Source: Streptomyces indicus (GTDB lineage: Bacteria; Actinomycetota; Actinomycetes; Streptomycetales; Streptomycetaceae). From it: 64,000 bases of DNA. A model generated the notes under the pieces. It saw only the letters and a list, made by a program, of their open reading frames with translations. It was not told the origin of the DNA and made no database searches. The position numbers and the translations under genes were made by a program. Of this stretch, positions 25,190-33,838 are shown in pieces. The stretch is from contig NZ_FNFF01000023.1 in the NCBI RefSeq assembly GCF_900100315.1, forward strand, positions 19,509 through 83,508, written 5' to 3'. Numbering within the stretch: the stretch's first letter is position 1; each line of letters begins with the position of its first letter.

Positions 25190-25427
25190 ACGGCCATTGT
25201 CCGTGAGACCGGCGGATTTCGACGGGCCGACGGACGACTGGCCCGGGGCGGGTCCTGATCGGCGCGTGACCGTTTGTGGCCGGTGTGGTGTGCGCGTCGG
25301 TACGGACGAGGTCCGGGGGTGGTGCCGTTTGGCGGCTACCGGTCCGTACGTGCGTCGTGCGTGTCCTCTTGTGGCGTAAGGGAGTTGGGCACGGCGATCC
25401 CGTTCGCCGCGCCCCGGAGGTGCCGCC

Positions 25428-25958
25428 GTGCGCCAGCCGTCCCTTCCCGACCGCCCGCCCTACGGCCGTCCGCTGCGCTGGGCCGCCGTGCTGCTCGCGG
25501 TCGCGGCGAGCGCGGGGTGCGTGAGCCTGGGGGGCGACGGGGACAAGCCCGCGCCGGGCCCCTCCGCCTCGCAGCAGGGCGATGCGACCGGGCCCGACGG
25601 GGCCGCGGTGGTCTCGGGCGGCGCGCGCGGGGGAGCGCCCGAGGGGAAGCACGGGGCGCGCCCCAGCGCTTCCGGCTCCGCCTCGCCGAGCGCCTCGCCG
25701 TCGGGCACCGCCAAGCCGTCCGGGAAGCCCGGCGCGCCGACGCCGACTCCCACCCGTACGAAGACGCAGAAGCCCGTGCCGCCGTCGGAGGAGCCGCCGC
25801 CCCCGGACCCGGAGCCCACGCCGCCCCCGCCCACGCCGAGCCAGGAGCCCTCGCCGCAGCCGTCCGACTCGGCCGGGGCGCAGACGCAGATGTCGCAGGA
25901 GCAGCGGATGTCGGAGATCCGCGAGCGCGAGCCTTCGCCGCAGCGCGGGCCGGCCTGA
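25428..25958 (+). CDS. Pro/Ser-rich lipoprotein, unknown function
   Basis: This 176-residue lipoprotein starts at GTG 25428 after CCGGAGG. The signal has RWAAVLLAVA and a lipobox ASAGC, with Cys30 as the lipidated residue. The rest is low complexity: Gly/Ala/Ser up to about residue 100, then PTPTPTRTKTQKP and a Pro/Glu/Ser stretch (EEPPPPDPEPTPPPPTP), ending in a charged helix with EQRMSEIREREPS. It looks like a membrane-tethered spacer reaching through the wall; no catalytic domain is visible. Confidence 0.75.
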   Translation: MRQPSLPDRPPYGRPLRWAAVLLAVAASAGCVSLGGDGDKPAPGPSASQQGDATGPDGAAVVSGGARGGAPEGKHGARPSASGSASPSASPSGTAKPSGKPGAPTPTPTRTKTQKPVPPSEEPPPPDPEPTPPPPTPSQEPSPQPSDSAGAQTQMSQEQRMSEIREREPSPQRGPA

Positions 25959-26295
25959 TCCGGGCCGCCGCGATGGGACGTAAAGCCGCCGTGGTGGTGG
26001 GACGCGAAGAAGGCCGCGGTGGGGCGCGAAGGGGGCCGCGGTGGGACGCGAAGGAGGCCGTCTGAGCTGGGGCGATGCCCTGTCCGTGGCTGTCCGGAAG
26101 GGGCCCGGTTTGCCATTTGCTACGGGGGGTGCGTACAGTGGTAGATCGTTTGATCCCATTTGCCCGGCGCCGACAGAGAGAGCGCCGCGTGGCGCGTACT
26201 CTCCCTTGCCGTGACTGGACCGCATTGAGGCGGTCGAATTGTGACTTCACGGAGTTATGGGCGCGTGCCGAGACTCCGAGAGGTTGCAGTTTCGC
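25959..26295 (+). promoter_or_regulatory. Upstream region of the DEAD-box helicase: tandem repeats, promoter, long 5' UTR
   Basis: Three consecutive 22-bp repeats (25997-26018, 26019-26040, 26041-26062) share GTGGGRCGCGAAG and are preceded by a decayed copy near 25972. TTGCCA (26110-26115), 18 nt and TACAGT (26134-26139) form a likely promoter, which predicts a 5' UTR of about 150 nt. Long structured leaders are common in cold-induced helicase genes, so regulation at the RNA level is possible. Confidence 0.55.
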
Positions 26296-28503
26296 ATGTC
26301 CACTTTCAGTACTGATCACTCCGTCATGCCCGCGTCCGCCGGGGACGAGGCGGTCCTGGAGACCGTCGAGGCAGACGTCGACGAGACCGCTGACGAAAAC
26401 ACCGTCACCTTCGCCGACCTGGGCCTGCCCGAGGGCGTCGTGCGCAAGCTCGCGCAGAACGGTGTGACCACCCCCTTCCCGATCCAGGCCGCGACCATCC
26501 CGGACGCCCTGGCCGGGAAGGACATCCTCGGCCGCGGCCGCACGGGCTCCGGCAAGACCCTCTCCTTCGGTCTGCCGCTGCTCTCCCGCCTCGCGGGCGG
26601 CTCCACCGAGAAGCACAAGCCGCGCGGTGTGATCCTCACGCCGACCCGTGAGCTCGCCATGCAGGTCGCCGACGCGCTCCAGCCGTACGGCGACGTCCTG
26701 GGCCTCCGTATGAAGGTCGTCTGCGGCGGTACGTCCATGGGCAACCAGATCTACGCGCTCGAGCGCGGCGTCGACATCCTCGTCGCCACCCCGGGCCGCC
26801 TGCGCGACATCATCAACCGCGGCGCCTGCTCCCTGGAGAACGTCGAGGTCGCCGTGCTCGACGAGGCCGACCAGATGGCCGACCTGGGCTTCCTGCCCGA
26901 GGTCACCGAGCTGCTCGACCAGGTCCCGACCGGCGGCCAGCGCATGCTCTTCTCCGCGACGCTGGAGAACGAGATCGACACGCTCGTCAAGCGCTACCTG
27001 GTCGACCCGGTCAGCCACGAGGTCGACGCCGCGCAGGGCGCCGTGACGACCATGACGCACCACATCCTCATCGTGAAGCCGCGCGACAAGGCCCCGGTCA
27101 CCGCCGCGATCGCCGCGCGCAAGGGCCGCACGATCATCTTCGTCCGCACCCAGCTGGGCGCCGACCGCATCGCCGAGCAGCTCCAGGACGCCGGTGTGAA
27201 GGCCGACGCGCTGCACGGCGGTATGACGCAGGGCGCCCGTACCCGCGTGCTCGCCGACTTCAAGGACGGCTACGTCAACGCGCTCGTCGCCACCGACGTC
27301 GCCGCCCGCGGCATCCACGTCGACGGCATCGACCTGGTCCTGAACGTGGACCCGGCCGGCGACCACAAGGACTACCTGCACCGCTCGGGCCGTACGGCTC
27401 GCGCCGGCCGCAGCGGCACGGTCGTGTCCCTGTCCCTCCCGCACCAGCGCCGCCAGATCTTCCGCCTCATGGAGGACGCGGGCGTCGACGCCTCGCGCCA
27501 CATCATCGGCCAGGGCGGTGCCTTCGACCCGGAGGTCGCCGAGATCACCGGCGCCCGTTCGCTGACCGAGGTCCAGGCCGACTCCGCGGACAACGCCGCG
27601 AAGCAGGCCGAGCGCTCCGTCGCCGAGCTCACCAAGGAGCTGGAGCGCGCGCAGCGCCGCGCCACCGAGCTGCGCGAGGAGGCCGACCGCCTCACCGCGC
27701 GTGCGGCCCGCGAGCGCGGCGAGGACCCCGAGGCCGCCCTCGCCGAGCGTGCGGCCGAGGCCGTCGTCGAGGAGGCGGCGGCTGCCGTGGCCGAGGTGCC
27801 GGAGCAGCCGGTGCGCGAGGAGCGCCCGTCCGCTTCGTACGAGCGCACCGAGCGTTCTTCCTCGTACGAGCGTCCGCAGCAGCGTCGGGACGAGCGCGGC
27901 AACTACGAGCGCCGCGACCGCGCCGAGCGTTCCTTCGACCGCCGTGACGACCGTCGTGACGGTGACCGTGGTGGCTTCCGTCGTGACGACCGCCGTGACG
28001 ACCGCGGTGGCCGTGGCTTCGAGCGTCGTGACGACCGTGGCGGCTTCCGCCGTGACGACCGTGACAACCGGGGCGGCTTCAACCGCGACCGTGGCGACCG
28101 TCCGTTCAACCGCGACCGCGACGACCGCGGCGGCCGTTCCTGCAACCGCGATGACCGTGGCGGCCGTTCGTTCGAGCGCCGTGACGACCGCGGTGGCCGT
28201 GGCTTCGAGCGTCGTGACGACCGTGGCGGCTTCCGCCGTGACGACCGTGACAACCGGGGCGGCTTCAACCGCGACCGTGGCGACCGTCCGTTCAACCGCG
28301 ACCGCGACGACCGCGGCGGCTTCCGCCGGGACCACCGCGGCGGCTCGGACCGTCCGTTCAACCGCGACAGCCGGGACAACCGCGGTGGCCACCGCGGCTC
28401 CGACCGCCCGTTCAACCGCCGCGACGACCACCGAGGGGACCACCGCTCGGGCTCGTCCTTCGGCCGCCGCGAGGACAAGCCGCGCTGGAAGCGGAACGGC
28501 TGA
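26296..28503 (+). CDS. DEAD-box ATP-dependent RNA helicase with Arg/Gly-rich tail
   Basis: This 735-residue helicase probably remodels rRNA or structured mRNA, as cold-shock DEAD proteins do. Motifs are the Q motif FADLGLPEGVV...FPIQ, GRTGSGKT (81-88), PTRELAMQ, TPGR, DEAD, SAT, a second RecA domain with ARGIHVDG and HRSGRTARAGR. After about residue 390 comes a coiled, Ala/Glu-rich part and then a long tail of RDDRGG/RGGFNRDRG repeats (residues about 540-735). The tail holds a perfect duplication: residues 566-613 recur as 628-675. ATG 26296 is used because residues before it show no family similarity. Confidence 0.95.
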   Translation: MSTFSTDHSVMPASAGDEAVLETVEADVDETADENTVTFADLGLPEGVVRKLAQNGVTTPFPIQAATIPDALAGKDILGRGRTGSGKTLSFGLPLLSRLAGGSTEKHKPRGVILTPTRELAMQVADALQPYGDVLGLRMKVVCGGTSMGNQIYALERGVDILVATPGRLRDIINRGACSLENVEVAVLDEADQMADLGFLPEVTELLDQVPTGGQRMLFSATLENEIDTLVKRYLVDPVSHEVDAAQGAVTTMTHHILIVKPRDKAPVTAAIAARKGRTIIFVRTQLGADRIAEQLQDAGVKADALHGGMTQGARTRVLADFKDGYVNALVATDVAARGIHVDGIDLVLNVDPAGDHKDYLHRSGRTARAGRSGTVVSLSLPHQRRQIFRLMEDAGVDASRHIIGQGGAFDPEVAEITGARSLTEVQADSADNAAKQAERSVAELTKELERAQRRATELREEADRLTARAARERGEDPEAALAERAAEAVVEEAAAAVAEVPEQPVREERPSASYERTERSSSYERPQQRRDERGNYERRDRAERSFDRRDDRRDGDRGGFRRDDRRDDRGGRGFERRDDRGGFRRDDRDNRGGFNRDRGDRPFNRDRDDRGGRSCNRDDRGGRSFERRDDRGGRGFERRDDRGGFRRDDRDNRGGFNRDRGDRPFNRDRDDRGGFRRDHRGGSDRPFNRDSRDNRGGHRGSDRPFNRRDDHRGDHRSGSSFGRREDKPRWKRNG
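27991..28320 (+). repeat. Perfect 144-bp in-frame duplication within the helicase tail
   Basis: Bases 27991-28134 and 28177-28320 are identical over 144 bp (48 codons), offset by 186 bp. The 42-bp spacer encodes a related repeat that includes an isolated Cys. Identity down to third codon positions points to recent duplication or gene conversion. Confidence 0.9.
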
Positions 28504-28555
28504 GCGGCGCGACAGCGTCGGGCATCGAACTCGGGCATAGCGCCCGATAGTTGAA

Positions 28556-28591
28556 CAGCGGGCCCACCCTTCGGGGTGGGCCCGCTGTTTT
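28556..28591 (+). terminator. Terminator after the DEAD-box helicase
   Basis: Perfect 14-bp arms CAGCGGGCCCACCC (28556-28569) and GGGTGGGCCCGCTG (28574-28587) enclose a TTCG tetraloop and are followed by TTTT. Confidence 0.95.
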
Positions 28592-28686
28592 GTGCCCCTG
28601 AGCTGGGCTTTCTCCGTTGTGGAGAGAACGTGAAGGGCTGTACAGTCTGGCGACTCGCATGAGGTGGGTGTGGCTGGGGGGGTTGC

Positions 28687-31488
28687 GTGGAAGTCAGCAA
28701 GGTCATACGACGCCGTCTGCTCGGCAGAGGGGGCGCGGCCTTGGCCGTGACCGTCGCCCTCGCCACCGGCGTCCTGGCCGCCGTGCCGGCGGAGACGGCG
28801 CGGGCGGGGTCGGCGCGGGCGGTCGGAGAGGACGAGATCGTGCTCCCCGCCGCGGACCGGAGAGCTCCGCGCAACCCGGGGTTCAGCGGCTTCGGCGACA
28901 CCGGTGTGCTGTCGCGCCCGGAGGGCGCCACCGGCTTGCGCTGGACCGACTACGCGACGCGACAGACCCGGGACGTGACCGAGTTCGACGGCAGCCAGCA
29001 GCCCGCTGGGCTCGCCCAGTCGGACACCACGTTCACCCTGTCGACCGACGCCGAGGGCCGACGCGTCGTTCGGTTCCGCGCGATCGGCTCCGCCGTGGAC
29101 AAGGGTTCGGTGACCGTCCCCACTGGCCTGACCTACGCGGGCACGGCCGGCGAGGGCGTCGTCGTCGCCTACCTGGGCAGCTCGTCCAACGTACGTGAAC
29201 TGCACCTGCTCAAGTCCGCAGCCGATGGCGGCACCAGCGACACGAAGCTGACCGGCTGGCCCGCCGACGCGAAGCTCCTCGCGCCCAGCGGGCGTGACGA
29301 CCGCTCGCTGCTCATGCGCTATCGCGTGCCGACGGAGGACCCCGAGGTCTTTCTCTACCAACTCGTACTCGTCGATGTCCGCGACGGAACCTGGGCCAAG
29401 GTGTTCAGCCCATACAAGGCGACCTCGGCCCGGTCACCCTTCCTGAGCGAGAACTACGTCGGTTGGTGGTTCCCGGGAGCCGGCGCGCGGCTGCTGCGCC
29501 GCGACGCGCTCGACGGACCGGTGACCGCTGTGCCGGCCCAGGGCACCGAGGGGAAGACCGACTTCACGATCGTCGGTGACGACGTCGTGGTGGCCACCTA
29601 CGGCGACGAGACCCGTGCTGTGCTCACCCGGCCCCTGACCGATGCCGGGGAATGGCGCACGCTGCTTCCGCAGATGGACGGCTGGATCCACTCGTCGGCG
29701 GACGGGTCGGCCATCGTGGCGGGCGGTCCCGACAAGGCGAACTGGGGTGTGCACCGCCTCTCCGAGGCGCCGGACGGACAGATCGTCGGCGATGAGCTGA
29801 TGGACCTGCCGGCGGTGCCCGCGCCCGTCGACGGGCTGTCACTGGCAGGCGGCACCCTTGCCTGGACCGACCAGACCTCGTCCCCGTCCCACGACGTCAT
29901 GTTCAACACCCGTACGGTGTCCGCCGACGCGGTCCCCCAGGCGGGGCCGGTCCGGCAGGCCGGCGGATGGGTCAAGCCGTGCCAGATTCAGTACAGCTGC
30001 ACGCGACTGTTCGGGGCCGGTGACGGGTCCGTCGTCTACGCGGACCTTGACAACTCCCAGCTGGTTCATCGCCGTACGCCCGCCGGTGACGTCCAGACGC
30101 TGACGGTTCCCGGCTTCTACGGTGAGGTGGAGGCCGCGGAAGGGCGGTATGCGCTGCTCTCCGGCGGCGGGAGCAAGAAGCAGTTCGTCGTCGACTGGAC
30201 GCAGTCCAAGGTCGTGTCCACACGCACGGCGGACGCCGCCGCCCTGTGGAACGGACAGCTGTGGGTCACGACGTCCACCGCGGGGCACCTGTCGATGAGC
30301 CGTCTCGGCTCGACCGCTGCGGCGATCGAGGTCAACGTCGGCTCGGCGTGCGTGCCCAGCGAGTTGCAGGTCAACGGCCGATTCGTGTACTGGGCGTGTG
30401 CCGCGCAGGGGAAGGCCGGAGTGTTCGACCGCTCCCGTGGACGAACGGTGGCCGTTCCTACAGGGGACGCACTGCTGGCCGACGGGTTCCTGGTCCGCCA
30501 CGACAACGCCCGCGGCAGGCTGGTGCGCACCGACGTCCGCTCCGGGCAGGCGGTCACCGCCGATCTGGCTGAGCTGCCCGCGACTGCCAACCTCAGGCCC
30601 GAGGGCACGACCTCGGACCGACGGATCCGCTGGACCCTGGATCCGTATGGCAACCGCGTGGCTTTCGTGGACGCCGACGAGCGCATCCACCTGGTCACGG
30701 CCGGGGCGCTCGCCGCTCCTGTGCTGCGGGACCATGCAGGACAGGACGGCATCGGCGACCTCCTCACCCTCAACTCCTCCGGCGGCCTCACCTTCCAGCA
30801 CGGCACCGGGGCCGGGACGTTCTCCGGTGGCACCTCCGCGAGCGGCTGGTCGACCAGCACCCTCGCCGTCCCCTTCGGCGACCTCAACGGTGACCGCTGC
30901 AACGACGTCCTCGTACGGATGCCGGACGGCAAGTTGCGCGCGTACAAGCCGGGTTGCGGCGAGGCCGTCGCGCCGACGACGGCGTACTCCCTGATCGGTG
31001 GCGGGTGGAACACGCACAACGTGCTGACGGCGCCCGGGGATCTGACCGGAGACGGACGCACCGACCTGGTGGCGCGCAAGGCGTCGACGGGTGAGCTGTT
31101 CGTGTATCCGACGACGGCCTCGGGGATTCTCGCGAGCCCGAAGCGGATCGGCGGCGGCTGGCACATCTACTCCAAGATCGTCGGTGCCGGTGACCTGAAC
31201 GGCGACGGCCATGGCGACGTGCTCGCCGTGGACAAGAGCGGTGCGCTGTTCCGGTACTACGGCCTCGGCAACGGACTGCTCGGCCCGCGCCACCAGTTGG
31301 CCGCGACGTGGGGTACCAAGTACAACGCGGTCGTCGGCGCCGGTGACATCACGGGCGACGGCAAGGCGGACCTCGTGATGCGGGACACTGCCGGGAACCT
31401 GTGGCGGCACAGCGGCCGCGGGACCGGCACGTTCTCGTCGCCGGTGAAGATCGCGACCGGGTGGGGCGGGTACCGGGGGATCTTCTGA
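28687..31488 (+). CDS. Exported FG-GAP/VCBS-repeat protein (paralog 1)
   Basis: This encodes 933 residues from GTG 28687, preceded by a G-rich Shine-Dalgarno. A signal peptide is clear (RRRLLGRGGAALAVTVALATGV, cleavage near ETARAG); the RRR could allow Tat export. Residues about 45-680 form a large beta-rich part with repeating strand patterns like a WD/YVTN propeller and a Cys pair (KPCQIQYSCTRLFG). The C-terminal 240 residues carry FG-GAP/VCBS-type Ca-binding repeats: DLNGDRCNDVLVRMPDG, DLTGDGRTDLVARK, DLNGDGHGDVLAVDKSG, DITGDGKADLVMRD. It resembles the next gene over its C-terminal half and its immediate upstream DNA. A strong terminator follows. Its ligand is unknown. Confidence 0.88.
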   Translation: MEVSKVIRRRLLGRGGAALAVTVALATGVLAAVPAETARAGSARAVGEDEIVLPAADRRAPRNPGFSGFGDTGVLSRPEGATGLRWTDYATRQTRDVTEFDGSQQPAGLAQSDTTFTLSTDAEGRRVVRFRAIGSAVDKGSVTVPTGLTYAGTAGEGVVVAYLGSSSNVRELHLLKSAADGGTSDTKLTGWPADAKLLAPSGRDDRSLLMRYRVPTEDPEVFLYQLVLVDVRDGTWAKVFSPYKATSARSPFLSENYVGWWFPGAGARLLRRDALDGPVTAVPAQGTEGKTDFTIVGDDVVVATYGDETRAVLTRPLTDAGEWRTLLPQMDGWIHSSADGSAIVAGGPDKANWGVHRLSEAPDGQIVGDELMDLPAVPAPVDGLSLAGGTLAWTDQTSSPSHDVMFNTRTVSADAVPQAGPVRQAGGWVKPCQIQYSCTRLFGAGDGSVVYADLDNSQLVHRRTPAGDVQTLTVPGFYGEVEAAEGRYALLSGGGSKKQFVVDWTQSKVVSTRTADAAALWNGQLWVTTSTAGHLSMSRLGSTAAAIEVNVGSACVPSELQVNGRFVYWACAAQGKAGVFDRSRGRTVAVPTGDALLADGFLVRHDNARGRLVRTDVRSGQAVTADLAELPATANLRPEGTTSDRRIRWTLDPYGNRVAFVDADERIHLVTAGALAAPVLRDHAGQDGIGDLLTLNSSGGLTFQHGTGAGTFSGGTSASGWSTSTLAVPFGDLNGDRCNDVLVRMPDGKLRAYKPGCGEAVAPTTAYSLIGGGWNTHNVLTAPGDLTGDGRTDLVARKASTGELFVYPTTASGILASPKRIGGGWHIYSKIVGAGDLNGDGHGDVLAVDKSGALFRYYGLGNGLLGPRHQLAATWGTKYNAVVGAGDITGDGKADLVMRDTAGNLWRHSGRGTGTFSSPVKIATGWGGYRGIF

Positions 31489-31530
31489 GCCACCGGTTCG
31501 GTTCCGGTCACGATCCGGTCCTGACTCGCG

Positions 31531-31570
31531 GAAGCGGGCCCCCTCTTCACAAAGGGGCCCGCTTCTCTTT
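31531..31570 (+). terminator. Terminator between the two FG-GAP paralogs
   Basis: Perfect 12-bp arms GAAGCGGGCCCC (31531-31542) and GGGGCCCGCTTC (31554-31565) are followed by TCTTTT, so paralog 1 is transcribed separately. Confidence 0.9.
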
Positions 31571-31690
31571 TCTCTTCCGTCACACGCGTACCGACTGTTA
31601 CGATCCGGCCCCGCGTGCGCGGTGGGTGTGGCCAGGGGGGCTTGGCCCGGACCGCGACGCGTTCTCAGTGTTCTCGGGGAGGGAACCCTC

Positions 31691-33838
31691 TTGGCCCGGC
31701 ATGCGCGCATGCGCTCTCGGGCGGCCCGTCGGATCCGTATGTCCGTCGTCATGGCCGCCGCAACAGCCTTCACTTTCACAGGACTTACGGCGACAGGCGC
31801 GGCAGCCGACTCGCCGACCCCCGTCCAGACCGACGGTGTCTGGGGGATCGACTTCGCCGGCGGTGTACTCACGACCGTCGAGCGCGCGGCCGCCGGTGAG
31901 CAGTGGGTCTTCGTACGCGATGTCACGGCGGACGGCACCTCGGTGGGAGACCGGGAGTCGCGTGGGTACGCCGGGACGTACGCCGTCGGGTCAGCGGTCG
32001 AGCGGGTGCCCTGCGATGCCGGCGGCTGTGTTCCGCTGCGGGCCACGGGCAACGGGTTCGTCGGGTACTTCTTCGAGGACGCCTCGGGCAATCAGAGGGC
32101 GCAGATCCACCTGAGCCCCAACAGCCTTCACTCGGCCGACGAACCGTCCGTCACCGGTGGGAGGTTCGTGGACGCCACGGGCCGGTTCTACGTCTACAAC
32201 GCTGCCTCGACCGGCAAGCAGTACATCGACTACGTCCCGGGGTACCGGAGCCAGAGCGTGCGGATGACCCGCTCCATCGGTGCGGCTTCCGTCTGGGGCA
32301 CCCGTCTGTGGACCGCCAACGCGGCCGCGGGCTCGGTCAGTGCGATCGACCTGAAGAAGAAGCAGGTCGTCGAGACGGTCGCCGTCGGTGCTCCGTGCAC
32401 GGTCAAGGAGCTGCAGGCCATCGGGCGCTGGCTGTACTGGAACTGCGGTCCGACCGGCGCCGCCGGTGTGTACGACCACACCACCAAGCGGAAGTTCACT
32501 GTGCCGTCCGGGCCCGCCCTGGTCGGTGACGGCTACTTGGTGCAGCACGACCGGGTCGCCGGCAAGCTCATGCTCACCGACTTCCACACGGGTACGGCCG
32601 CCGCCGCGCGGGAGATCGCCGATCTGCCGGCCGGGAACACCACCGACCAGCGTCGACTGACCTGGAGCGTCGACAAGTTCGGCGGGGACATCGCGTACGT
32701 CGGGCAGACCAACGCGATCCATGTGGTGCAGAGCGGGGTGCCCGCGCAGTCCCTTGCGAAGATCGAGTCCGAGGTCAACGACGCGTGGATCGACCTGAAG
32801 AATCCGTACGGCGGCACCTCATGGCTGAGCACCTGGCAGCTCAACAAGCCGGCCGACTGGACGTTCACGGTGAAGGACAAGCTGGGACGTACCGTCCGGA
32901 CGATCCGCGCTGACGGACCCGGCACCGAGGTCGACGTCGCGTGGGACGGCAGGGGCGACGCGGGGCAGTTCCTCCTGAACGGCACCTACCGCTGGACCCT
33001 GACCGCGACCGCCGCCGACGGCAACGGCACCTACACGACGAGCGCCGACATCAATGTGTACGGCGCCCTGCAGGGTTTCCACGACCAGGGCGGCAGCGCC
33101 CACGGCGACCTGGTCACCCTCAACTCCAGCGGCACGCTGACCCACCACATCGGGAACGGCACCGGCGGTTTCGGCACCAAGAACTCCGGCAGCGGCTGGC
33201 CGGCCGGCACCCTCGCCGTCCCGTTCGGTGACACGGGCACCGACCGCTGCGCCGAGCTGCTGGTGCGCATGCCGAACGGCGAGCTGCGCCGCTACACGGG
33301 CAAATGCGGCGGCGGCCATGTGCCGGGCAGCAGCCATCTCGTGTACGGCAAGGGCTGGGGGCAGTACGACGTGCTGACCTCGCCGGGTGATCTGAACGGC
33401 GACGGACGGGCCGATCTGATCGCCCGCCAGACCACCACCGGCGACATGTACTTCTACGCGGGCACGTCCGACGGCAAGCTCGCCGGACGCGTCAAGATCG
33501 CGTCCAACTGGAAGACGTACGGGCGGATCACCGGCGTGGGGGACATCACCGGCGACGGCAAGGCGGATCTGCTCGGCCACGACCGCAGCGGAGGCCTGTG
33601 GCGCTACGACGGCCTGGGCAACGGGAAGTTCGCGCCGCGCCAGCAGGTGTTCAAGGACTGGGGACGTACCTACAACGCCGTCGTCGGTGTCGGTGACATC
33701 TCCGGCGACGGCCGCCCCGACATCGTCGTGCGCGACAGCGCGGGTGGTCTCTTCCGTAACAACGGCAACGGAGCGGGCGGCTTCGGCGCCCGCGTGCAGC
33801 TGGCCTCCGGCTGGCAGGGCTACAAGGGGATGTTCTGA
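31691..33838 (+). CDS. Exported FG-GAP/VCBS-repeat protein with FlgD-like Ig domain (paralog 2)
   Basis: About 715 residues are encoded. TTG 31691 was chosen because GGGAGGG lies 6 nt upstream; ATG 31709 and GTG 31622 are alternatives. The signal is RRIRMSVVMAAATAFTFTGLTATGAAA. An N-terminal propeller-like part includes GAPCTVKELQAIGRWLYWNCG, matching a similar Cys-flanked strand in paralog 1. Next comes a FlgD Ig-like domain (WTFTVKDKLGRTVRTI, then GQFLLNGTYRWTLTATAADG). Four FG-GAP repeats close the protein (DLNGDGRADLIARQ, DITGDGKADLLGHD, DISGDGRPDIVVRD). The stop overlaps the next ATG (TGATG), which implies translational coupling with the pseudoprotease. Confidence 0.87.
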   Translation: MARHARMRSRAARRIRMSVVMAAATAFTFTGLTATGAAADSPTPVQTDGVWGIDFAGGVLTTVERAAAGEQWVFVRDVTADGTSVGDRESRGYAGTYAVGSAVERVPCDAGGCVPLRATGNGFVGYFFEDASGNQRAQIHLSPNSLHSADEPSVTGGRFVDATGRFYVYNAASTGKQYIDYVPGYRSQSVRMTRSIGAASVWGTRLWTANAAAGSVSAIDLKKKQVVETVAVGAPCTVKELQAIGRWLYWNCGPTGAAGVYDHTTKRKFTVPSGPALVGDGYLVQHDRVAGKLMLTDFHTGTAAAAREIADLPAGNTTDQRRLTWSVDKFGGDIAYVGQTNAIHVVQSGVPAQSLAKIESEVNDAWIDLKNPYGGTSWLSTWQLNKPADWTFTVKDKLGRTVRTIRADGPGTEVDVAWDGRGDAGQFLLNGTYRWTLTATAADGNGTYTTSADINVYGALQGFHDQGGSAHGDLVTLNSSGTLTHHIGNGTGGFGTKNSGSGWPAGTLAVPFGDTGTDRCAELLVRMPNGELRRYTGKCGGGHVPGSSHLVYGKGWGQYDVLTSPGDLNGDGRADLIARQTTTGDMYFYAGTSDGKLAGRVKIASNWKTYGRITGVGDITGDGKADLLGHDRSGGLWRYDGLGNGKFAPRQQVFKDWGRTYNAVVGVGDISGDGRPDIVVRDSAGGLFRNNGNGAGGFGARVQLASGWQGYKGMF

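Noticed and set aside
27960..28440. Regular repeats resembling a CRISPR array
   Set aside because: The repeats are in frame, codon-periodic and encode the RGG-like helicase tail, with no unique spacers.
25336..29361. 1341-codon leftward open frame with Val/Thr/Ala repeats
   Set aside because: The repeats are the reverse reading of the Arg/Gly tail of the DEAD-box helicase, not a repeat protein.
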